From Tritrichomonas musculus (taxonomy: Eukaryota > Parabasalia > Tritrichomonadida > Tritrichomonadidae): a stretch of DNA of 64,000 nucleotides. The notes under the pieces were generated by a model. The model ran no database searches and was not told the origin of the DNA. It saw nothing but the letters and a program-made list of their open reading frames with translations. Below are positions 39,238 to 47,510 of this stretch, in pieces. Both the position numbers and the translations under genes were made by a program. Location: the NCBI GenBank assembly GCA_039105265.1, contig JAPFFF010000008.1, positions 1,302,001-1,366,000 of the forward strand. The letters are read 5' to 3'. Numbering within the stretch: position 1 is the stretch's first letter; each line of letters begins with the position of its first letter.

Positions 39238-39293
39238 CCAGTTTGTCTAACCTACTTTTTGAGCCAAGCTCAAAAAGTAGGTTCCATAAACTG
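39238..39293. repeat. Palindrome at transposon right end
   Basis: A perfect 16-bp stem, AACCTACTTTTTGAGC with its inverse and a CAA loop (39249-39283), extends imperfectly outward through CCAGTTT/AAACTGG. It consists of two head-to-head copies of the terminal repeat. Confidence 0.85.
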
Positions 39294-39303
39294 GTAATTT
39301 TCT

Positions 39304-39724
39304 CAAAATATTTTTTTCAATAAACACAAAATTATATATATTTAATCTAAATGGATATCTGTGTAAATCAATTTTATTTACTAAAGTCAGATTTTTATTT
39401 CAAAAGATAATTTAAATAAAATATTCTATTGTCTACAATTGCGAATATAACAATTTAAAAATTATTTTTTAAATTATTTGATAAATTTTAATAATGCATA
39501 TATATTTTTATATTTTTTAAATTAAATATTATTATTATAATTGATTTTTTGATTTGTATGTTTATTATTTATTTTTTTCCAAGAAAAAAAATAAAAAATT
39601 GAAAAAAACAAAATTCAATGTAACAAATTTTGTTCATTGAATAATTACCACTTTTTGATATCATTTATTCTTTTGAAATATATATTCAATTACATGCTTT
39701 TAAAAACATACAAATTTTCCATTC

Positions 39725-39756
<32 letters not shown>

Positions 39757-39801
39757 GCTGATACATTTTTTTTAATTTATGTTTTAATTCATCAGCAAAA
39801 A
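39304..39801. other. AT-rich intergenic with A tract
   Basis: About 500 bases upstream of the RasGAP gene, with an A homopolymer near 39726-39752 about 50 bases before the start codon. The promoter must be here, but no box is recognised. Confidence 0.45.
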
Positions 39802-41319
39802 ATGATTCAAAGTACATCAAACAATTTTAGCAATGCATTATTACCAAGGATATCAGACAGCTCAAGCTTATCCGAGTTTTTGATAAACAATTATCAAACT
39901 GAAGAAGAATTTGCATCGTTGTTCGATGACCTAAAAGAAGGCCAAATTCCAGAAGTCGAGTTTAATGAACGATCTTCCATGTTTGCAGAAACTCTTCCTA
40001 TTAATTTCTTTAATCACTTAACCTTAGAAAATGGAAGTCTTGATATTAACACCTTTTTTACTCCATCTCAACGATTTGTAATGAAACATGTACAAAAAAC
40101 TCTTTTTGAAATGAAAGATGATGAATCTTATAACCGCCTTCTCAAGTATTTTGCTGATAGAATGACACCTCAACATTCAATTAACTCAGCACTATTTAGG
40201 TTCTGTGGCGAAGTTACTATCAGTAAATCAAAAAAAATAGGAATTTTCACCAAAGATGATCAAATTGAAGTATATGGTAAAGATTCATTATTAAATTTTC
40301 AACAAACTTTTTCACCAGACAAATTGCCACATCAATCAAAAGAATGGGAACAAACAAAGGCTGAACTCGATAACGGTATTTCATCACCGTTAATTGCTGT
40401 TTTTCGATCGTTCTCTGCATTAAATTCATGGGATATTCTTCCAGTCGAAGCGTACTCAGGATTTATTAATTACATAACTGCACCAGATTTAATAGTTACA
40501 GGTCAAATGCTAAATCAAAACATTGAAGATATTGATATTCCGTTGATGAGCATTTTTATGCACAAAAATCTACATAGGCGACTTCTTAAGTATTGTGTAT
40601 ATGATGATGTTTTCTCAACTGAGGATACATCTCTTCTAATGAGAAGAAATTCAAAAGAAGCCAAAATTGTTGTTGATTTTCTGACAAATCAAATTCAACC
40701 ACTAATTCAATCAGCTTTAAATCCGATTAAAGTTCAAGTCTGCCAACATATTGATTTTGATTATACTCAAACAGACGAAGACACTTTCAATGCTGTTAAA
40801 GATCTCACCAACCTTTTCATTACACAATTCATAAATATTTTACCAGTTATTCCAAGCTCAATTCGCTATGCGTGTAGCATTATAAATGAAGCATGCCAAT
40901 TAAAATTTAAAAATAATGGTTACAAAGGTGTTTTTATGGCATTTTTCTTCAGAGTTATTTTCCCTATCTTTTGCCAACCAAGACCAACCGATCCCCCTGA
41001 TTTACATGTTGATATTAAAAAAATGGCGGCATTTGGGAAGATTATGACATATGTGTTTGTTGGTGAGCAAGGTGCATCACTTTCTCATTTTGCAGAAATA
41101 ACTCAAATGCAACAAGTGAATGTAAAGACTATTTTTGAACACCTTATTAATTGCTCTGAGCAATACGACTTTATCGAATGCCCATCTTTCAAGACAGCAT
41201 GCTTAATGGTAGACCAGATAAGGAGAAATTGCCAAAAGAATGCATCGGCTTTAATATTCAATTATCATAAGCCATCACAAATTCTTATTAGATGGCTTGA
41301 TTCAATGGTGAATTATTGA
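39802..41319 (+). CDS. RasGAP-domain protein
   Basis: The 505-residue protein carries a Ras GTPase-activating domain over about 180-400. Helical residues lead to SLLMRRNSKEAK, which aligns with the arginine-finger loop FRGNSLASK of neurofibromin, placing the finger at R281. FFRVIFPIFCQP, with R384, corresponds to the conserved FLR...P motif that stabilises the finger. Such proteins speed GTP hydrolysis by Ras. The N-terminus (1-150) and C-terminus are helical without a known domain, and no membrane-targeting C2 or PH domain is visible. The gene sits between two DNA transposons, with the P-like element ending 500 bases upstream and the MULE starting 225 bases downstream, yet is intact. Confidence 0.85.
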   Translation: MIQSTSNNFSNALLPRISDSSSLSEFLINNYQTEEEFASLFDDLKEGQIPEVEFNERSSMFAETLPINFFNHLTLENGSLDINTFFTPSQRFVMKHVQKTLFEMKDDESYNRLLKYFADRMTPQHSINSALFRFCGEVTISKSKKIGIFTKDDQIEVYGKDSLLNFQQTFSPDKLPHQSKEWEQTKAELDNGISSPLIAVFRSFSALNSWDILPVEAYSGFINYITAPDLIVTGQMLNQNIEDIDIPLMSIFMHKNLHRRLLKYCVYDDVFSTEDTSLLMRRNSKEAKIVVDFLTNQIQPLIQSALNPIKVQVCQHIDFDYTQTDEDTFNAVKDLTNLFITQFINILPVIPSSIRYACSIINEACQLKFKNNGYKGVFMAFFFRVIFPIFCQPRPTDPPDLHVDIKKMAAFGKIMTYVFVGEQGASLSHFAEITQMQQVNVKTIFEHLINCSEQYDFIECPSFKTACLMVDQIRRNCQKNASALIFNYHKPSQILIRWLDSMVNY

Positions 41320-41738
41320 CTGTTTTTTTATTTTTATTTTTTCATATCATCTATTGAATGGCTATAATATATTATTCGATTCCCACTTCTTTACCATTTT
41401 CACATTCAATATGCCAAGAAAGATATTTATCATAGAGAGCACAAAAAAGAATAATATTATACTAAATTCCTTGTTTTTCCTTTTTTAGTCAAAAAAGGGA
41501 ATAATGTTAGATAATTCAAAATAATTAAAATGTAAAATATATAGGCGGAATGACAAACTATAGAAAAAGTTACACCATTTTTTTCTGAGGAAAATTCGTT
41601 ATTCTGACTTTTTGAGTTAATTGAGAAGGCATACAAAAAGTTCTAAAATTTTCTTGTAAAGTTTTGAAAAAGTTCACTAAGATAAAACCATGAAAAAGCG
41701 CCATTTTTATAGAACTAAACCAATCAAAGAAACCGAGA

Positions 41739-42479
41739 TGACGACATTGCCGCCCATAGCATGATCACGATCAGTAATGCTTAGCAGCTAGCTGGTTGTA
41801 ACTGCGGCGAGTCGTCATCCGGACAAAGATATTGCGATTTCATCCGGAAGATCTGGAATGACGACATTGCCGCCCATAGCAAGACCACGATCAGCAATGC
41901 TTAGCAGCTAGCTGGTTGTAACTGCGGCGAGTCGTCATCCGGACAAAGATATCGCGATTTCATCCGGAAGATCTGGAATGACGACATTGCCGCCCATAGC
42001 AAGACCACGATCAGTAATGCTTAGCAGCTGGCTGGTTGTAACTGCGGCGAGTCGTCATCCGGACAAAGATATCGCGATTTCATCCGGAAGATCTGGAATG
42101 ACGACATTGCCGCCCATAGCAAGACCACGATCAGTAATGCTTAGCAGCTGGCTGGTTGTAACTGCGGCGAGTCGTCATCCGGACAAAGATATCGCGATTT
42201 CATCCGGAAGATCTGGAATGACGACATTGCCGCCCATAGCAAGACCACGATCAGCAATGCTTAGCAGCTAGCTGGTTGTAACTGCGGCGAGTCGTCATCC
42301 GGACAAAGATATCGCGATTTCATCCGGAAGATCTGGAATGACGACATTGCCGCCCATAGCAAGACCACGATCAGTAATGCTTAGCAGCTGGCTGGTTGTA
42401 ACTGCGGCGAGTCGTCATCCGGACAAAGATATCGCGATTTCATCCGGAAGATCTGGAATTGACGACATTGCCGCCCATA
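41739..42479 (+). repeat. 120-bp repeat array, left outer (6 copies)
   Basis: Six full 120-bp units start at 41739, 41859, 41979, 42099, 42219 and 42339, followed by a partial one. Units differ at a few sites (AGCTAGCTGG or AGCTGGCTGG; CAGTAATGC or CAGCAATGC). Each unit is GC-rich, unlike the host DNA, and contains TGACGAC...GTCGTCA, CCGGA...TCCGG and CAGCTAGCTG inverted words. Confidence 0.95.
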
Positions 42480-42687
42480 GGACGACCACGGTGGCAATAA
42501 AAAGATGAAAATAAAACAAACAAAAAACAAACAAAATTGATTATTTAATATTATTATTACGATTTTTTAATTTTTTTATTTTGATAAAGCTTATTTAAAA
42601 TATTCTGAGTCTTCTCAGAAATTTGTTAAATTTTTTTTTTTATAAATATATATAACTTTTTGAAAGAATTATGGTCTTTTTATATTT

Positions 42688-42766
42688 ATGGAAGAAGACC
42701 AAAATCTTTATTATTCAGCGAAATATCTATCTCATACGCAAAGACCTAATTCTTTAAAAGATAAAG
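42688..42766 (+). repeat. Copy of the transposase gene start in the left arm
   Basis: These 79 bases equal the first 79 of the transposase gene at 43454, then jump at AAAG to the outer terminal repeat (TTCTAAAATTTTC). A mirror copy with the same junction lies at 46323-46401. Confidence 0.95.
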
Positions 42767-42864
42767 TTCTAAAATTTTCTTGTAAAGTTTTGAAAAAGTT
42801 CACTAAGATAAAACCATGAAAAAGCGCCATTTTTATAGAACTAAACCAATCAAAGAAACCGAGA

Positions 42865-43245
42865 TGACGACATTGCCGCCCATAGCATGATCACGATCAG
42901 TAATGCTTAGCAGCTAGCTGGTTGTAACTGCGGCGAGTCGTCATCCGGACAAAGATATCACGATTTCATCCGGAAGATCTGGAATGACGACATTGCCGCC
43001 CATAGCAAGACCACGATCAGCAATGCTTAGCAGCTAGCTGGTTGTAACTGCGGCGAGTCGTCATCCGGACAAAGATATCGCGATTTCATCCGGAAGATCT
43101 GGAATGACGACATTGCCGCCCATAGCAAGACCACGATCAGCAATGCTTAGCAGCTGGCTGGTTGTAACTGCGGCGAGTCGTCATCCGGACAAAGATATCG
43201 CGATTTCATCCGGAAGATCTGGAATTGACGACATTGCCGCCCATA
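42865..43245 (+). repeat. 120-bp repeat array, left inner (3 copies)
   Basis: Full units start at 42865, 42985 and 43105, followed by a partial unit and the same GTGGCAATAAAAAGATG leader as after the outer array. Confidence 0.95.
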
Positions 43246-43453
43246 GGACGACCACGGTGGCAATAAAAAGATGAAAATAAAACAAACAAAAAACAAACAA
43301 AATTGATTATTTAATATTATTATTACGATTTTTTAATTTTTTTATTTTGATAAAGCTTATTTAAAATATTCTGAGTCTTCTCAGAAATTTGTTAAATTTT
43401 TTTTTTTATAAATATATATAACTTTTTGAAAGAATTATGGTCTTTTTATATTT

Positions 43454-45796
43454 ATGGAAGAAGACCAAAATCTTTATTATTCAGCGAAATATCTATCTCA
43501 TACGCAAAGACCTAATTCTTTAAAAGATAAAGGATTAAGAACATTCATTGAAATTGTTCCTTTGCATTCTCAGAATTTCAATATCATTTCGCTAATCCTT
43601 TTCCTCGATAGCTTAACCAAAGAATTTATATGCAACAACAAAAGAGTTTATAATGACATTTTTTCGTTTAGTTGCTGTAATAAATCAAAGATAAATACTG
43701 AAATTCAAATATTTAGCATAACTGTCAAAAACGATTTGGAAACCATTAAAGTTCTCGCTAGAGATCAACTCCTTGAAAACCAAACTATGAAAGTTGTTAC
43801 TATTGATTTTGAAGAATGTATCATGACGTCGCCATATACTTTGAAAAATAAAGAGTGTCCTTTTTTGACTCAAGATTTTTGGAATAAACAATGTAAACAT
43901 AAAAATACAATGCTTTATACTTTTTGTAATTACGTAGCTCGAAAAAATTCTAATTTTCCAATATTTATAAAATTTGCTTTTCAAAACTTTTTAGATAAAA
44001 GAACCTTGCGTAGAAGAGCCGTTAGTTTTCAAGGTTATGATGATTTTTATAAAATTTTATTGCATTTACCTGGTTTTGTTTATATTGAGATAAGTACTCA
44101 AAAAGTTCAGGACGATGGATTTGCATTTAAATTTAATAATGATTTTGCTTTTATTAAAAATATAATATGGATTATGCCTTGGGCTTTAGAAGTTATAAAT
44201 TATATGCATTATTTGCAAATTGATGCTTCTTTTTATGCGCTTAAGCCTTACAAATTTTGTATATACCATTCAATTTATTTCAATTCAAGTTTTCCTTTCG
44301 CATTATCAATTGGCCCTAAAGAGAACCGTTTTTTATATAATTTATTATTTGATGGATTAAATAAGTTTTGTTTAAATAAAAATGTTTTTGAAAATAAAGT
44401 TGTTTTATCAGATTTAGGTTCTCCTATCAAAAAGTTCTGTAAATTACATTCAAATATTCAATATTTTTGTCATCGTCATATTATACAAATATTTGGACCT
44501 AAATCATCATTAGGCATATGGGTTGCAAGGTTATTGAGATGCAAAACATATTTAATATATAAACAAGAAAAAGAATTTATTTTAGTTGAAATGGACGAAT
44601 ATAAAAAAGATCCAAATTCACCTTTATTTGACGATACCGATCAAGATAATGAAAAAAAACAAAAATTAAAAGATTTTGAAATTATGTTAAAAGATATAGA
44701 TGAAGTGGAAAGAATGCCAAATAAAGAAGAAATTAAAAAAAGTGATTATTATATTGCTAATTGGGCAATATGGATTCGTTCTGACCACCATGTAGCTCGT
44801 TGTTCAAATCATTCGGAAGGTTTCCACGGAAATATCAATCAAAAATTGCCAGATTCCGGAACTCATTCATTTAAAACTGGTTTCACAACAATTGTAAATT
44901 ATTTATTAAATTATATAAATAATTACTCAGATATTTGTGGAAATTCTTTTCAAAACAAACATCAAAAAATGATTCAAAAAGTTATACAAATTCTTAGCAA
45001 GAGACCAGATAATTATTTAAAATGTTCAAAAGAAAATTGTGATTGTGGTGAAGATGATTTTGTTGAATCAATTTATGGAGTGAAACTTCCTTGCATACAT
45101 ACAATATTAAATAATTTTTGCAAATCAGAAATATTTAATATTGTTAAAAATAGCAATGAAATTGATATTCAATATTTATTTGTTCAATCTCTCAAAAAGT
45201 TCCCCAATTATAAATTTGAAAAAAATCTTTTTAAATCAAATAGAAAAAATATAGATAGAATAATATCAATATACGAAGTTGAAAAGAATAGAAAGTTTGA
45301 TAAGGAATCATTGAATATATTAGGCTCTTTTATTAATGAGTTTCTTAATTGTTTTACATATGTTTTACCAAAATTCCCAAATATTAATCCAAATGATGCC
45401 AAATATTCTGGAAATCATTTTGATTTTCGAGCACTTGATGAAAAATTGGTTTTCAGAAAAAAGAAAGAAGAAAGTAACACAAGTCAAAAGAAAGAAAAAT
45501 TAAAACTTGAAAATTTATACGACGAAGATGACAATTTTGATTCAATGATAAAAGACTGTAATGCTGACATCGAATTAATTAAGAAAAAATACTATGAAAC
45601 GAAGGCTGAAATTAAAGGAATGTATCCTCAATTATCATATCATGATATCGAAAAAATATGTTTTTCTAATTTTGTCCGCTATGTTTTTGAAACTAGATGC
45701 GATAATTCAGGTGTCATATATTTTTTATCTAAATTCAAAATAGCAAGTTGGAAAAATGCAGATTTAGCTGCAGGTGGTAACAGATTTTTCTCTTAA
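43454..45796 (+). CDS. MULE transposase
   Basis: The 780-residue protein is an intact Mutator-like transposase. The catalytic triad is placed as D257 in LQIDASFYA, D320 in VVLSDLGSPIKKF and E455 in CSNHSEGFHGNIN. The CHRHI phrase between the last two matches the CxxH typical of MULEs. A SWIM zinc motif follows: C529xC531...C547xH549. The N-terminal 230 residues should bind the terminal repeats. The C-terminus is charged and coiled-coil-like (about 660-720). The ATG at 43454 is used because the leader before it is copied with it in both arms. The stop codon abuts the right inverted arm. Confidence 0.93.
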   Translation: MEEDQNLYYSAKYLSHTQRPNSLKDKGLRTFIEIVPLHSQNFNIISLILFLDSLTKEFICNNKRVYNDIFSFSCCNKSKINTEIQIFSITVKNDLETIKVLARDQLLENQTMKVVTIDFEECIMTSPYTLKNKECPFLTQDFWNKQCKHKNTMLYTFCNYVARKNSNFPIFIKFAFQNFLDKRTLRRRAVSFQGYDDFYKILLHLPGFVYIEISTQKVQDDGFAFKFNNDFAFIKNIIWIMPWALEVINYMHYLQIDASFYALKPYKFCIYHSIYFNSSFPFALSIGPKENRFLYNLLFDGLNKFCLNKNVFENKVVLSDLGSPIKKFCKLHSNIQYFCHRHIIQIFGPKSSLGIWVARLLRCKTYLIYKQEKEFILVEMDEYKKDPNSPLFDDTDQDNEKKQKLKDFEIMLKDIDEVERMPNKEEIKKSDYYIANWAIWIRSDHHVARCSNHSEGFHGNINQKLPDSGTHSFKTGFTTIVNYLLNYINNYSDICGNSFQNKHQKMIQKVIQILSKRPDNYLKCSKENCDCGEDDFVESIYGVKLPCIHTILNNFCKSEIFNIVKNSNEIDIQYLFVQSLKKFPNYKFEKNLFKSNRKNIDRIISIYEVEKNRKFDKESLNILGSFINEFLNCFTYVLPKFPNINPNDAKYSGNHFDFRALDEKLVFRKKKEESNTSQKKEKLKLENLYDEDDNFDSMIKDCNADIELIKKKYYETKAEIKGMYPQLSYHDIEKICFSNFVRYVFETRCDNSGVIYFLSKFKIASWKNADLAAGGNRFFS

Positions 45797-47304
45797 CAAA
45801 TTTCTGAGAAGACTCAGAATATTTTAAATAAGCTTTATCAAAAAAAAAAAAAAAAAAAAAAAATAAAAATAAAAAATAAAAAATCACAATAATATTAAAT
45901 AATCAATTTTGTTTGTTTTTTGTTTGTTTTATTTTCATCTTTTTATTGCCACCGTGGTCGTCCTATGGGCGGCAATATCGTCAATTCCAGATCTTCCGGA
46001 TGAAATCGCGATATCTTTGTCCGGATGACGACTCGCCGCAGTTACAACCAGCCAGCTGCTAAGCATTACTGATCGTGGTCTTGCTATGGGCGGCAATGTC
46101 GTCATTCCAGATCTTCCGGATGAAATCGCAATATCTTTGTCCGGATGACGACTCGCCGCAGTTACAACCAGCTAGCTGCTAAGCATTACTGATCGTGATC
46201 ATGCTATGGGCGGCAATGTCGTCATCTCGGTTTCTTTGATTGGTTTAGTTCTATAAAAATGGCGCTTTTTCATGGTTTTATCTTAGTGAACTTTTTCAAA
46301 ACTTTACAAGAAAATTTTAGAACTTTATCTTTTAAAGAATTAGGTCTTTGCGTATGAGATAGATATTTCGCTGAATAATAAAGATTTTGGTCTTCTTCCA
46401 TAAATATAAAAAGACCATAATTCTTTCAAAAAGTTATATATATTTATAAAAAAAAAAATTTAACAAATTTCTGAGAAGACTCAGAATATTTTAAATAAGC
46501 TTTATCAAAATAAAAAAATTAAAAAATCGTAATAATAATATTAAATAATCAATTTTGTTTGTTTTTTGTTTGTTTTATTTTCATCTTTTTATTGCCACCG
46601 TGGTCTTGCTATGGGCGGCAATGTCGTCATTCCAGATCTTCCGGATGAAATCGCGATATCTTTGTCCGGATGACGACTCGCCGCAGTTACAACCAGCTAG
46701 CTGCTAAGCATTGCTGATCGTGGTCTTGCTATGGGCGGCAATGTCGTCATTCCAGATCTTCCGGATGAAATCGCGATATCTTTGTCCGGATGACGACTCG
46801 CCGCAGTTACAACCAGCCAGCTGCTAAGCATTACTGATCGTGGTCTTGCTATGGGCGGCAATGTCGTCATTCCAGATCTTCCGGATGAAATCGCGATATC
46901 TTTGTCCGGATGACGACTCGCCGCAGTTACAACCAGCTAGCTGCTAAGCATTGCTGATCGTGGTCTTGCTATGGGCGGCAATGTCGTCATTCCAGATCTT
47001 CCGGATGAAATCGCGATATCTTTGTCCGGATGACGACTCGCCGCAGTTACAACCAGCTAGCTGCTAAGCATTACTGATCGTGATCATGCTATGGGCGGCA
47101 ATGTCGTCATCTCGGTTTCTTTGATTGGTTTAGTTCTATAAAAATGGCGCTTTTTCATGGTTTTATCTTAGTGAACTTTTTCAAAACTTTACAAGAAAAT
47201 TTTAGAACTTTTTGTATGCCTTCTCAATTAACTCAAAAAGTCAGAATAACGAATTTTCCTCAGAAAAAAATGGTGTAACTTTTTCTATAGTTTGTCACTT
47301 CGCC
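45797..47304 (-). repeat. Right inverted arm of the MULE
   Basis: It reads, in inverted order, leader (with an A tract at about 45840-45862), partial unit, two 120-bp units (45985-46224), end fragment, gene-start copy (46323-46401), leader, four 120-bp units (46631-47110) and the 194-bp outer end. It mirrors the left arm with fewer repeat copies. Confidence 0.93.
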
Positions 47305-47510
47305 AAATATATATATAATATTTTTTTGCCATCTACCGTATTTTAATATTTGATGACTATTTTACAATATCCCTATAATCTATTTTGTATTGATCAAATA
47401 GATTCTATGCGATTTTTTTTTATAATTTTTATATTTTGTATTTTACGTCAAAAATCATCAAATTAAGGTTAAATCGTTAAATCGTGAAATAATCTAATAC
47501 CAAATTTCTC

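Larger units (their letters stand above)
35368..39295 (+). mobile_element. DDE transposon (P/THAP9-like) with 8-bp TSD
   Basis: A perfect 8-bp duplication AATTTTCT flanks the element (35360-35367 and 39296-39303). The terminal inverted repeats are TGTAGTTTATGG...CTACTTTTTGAG on the left and, reversed, ACCAGTTTATGG...CTACTTTTTGAG on the right. A subterminal copy lies at about 39173-39197, and the right end forms a long palindrome. It encodes a transposase in two overlapping frames (36261-37037 and 37024-38710). The 8-bp duplication and the HLLKTQR phrase suit the P superfamily; hAT also makes 8-bp duplications but its dimerisation domain is not seen. Confidence 0.8.
41544..47304 (+). mobile_element. 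Complete Mutator-like element (MULE)
   Basis: A perfect 9-bp target duplication AAATATATA flanks the element (41535-41543 and 47305-47313). Outer ends are GGCGGAATGACAAACTATAG and, reversed, GGCGAAGTGACAAACTATAG, followed by about 195 bp of near-identical inverted repeat. Each arm then holds an outer array of a 120-bp repeat, a leader plus the first 79 bases of the transposase gene, a second piece of the end, a second array, and the leader again. Full repeat copies number 6 and 3 on the left, and 2 and 4 on the right. The right arm begins directly at the transposase stop codon. The gene is intact and the duplication perfect, so the insertion looks recent. Confidence 0.93.

Noticed and set aside
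38660-41319. Similar C-termini (QILMRW / QILIRW) of the transposase and the RasGAP protein
   Set aside because: The match is a few residues and the rest of the proteins are unrelated; probably chance.
41978-42271. 97-codon repetitive ORF in the left MULE array
   Set aside because: It is only the 120-bp repeat read in an open frame (120 is divisible by three). No start context or independent support.
41739-42479. Regular 120-bp repeats resembling a CRISPR-like or satellite array
   Set aside because: Units are contiguous with no variable spacers, lie in transposon arms and are mirrored on the other side; they belong to the MULE.
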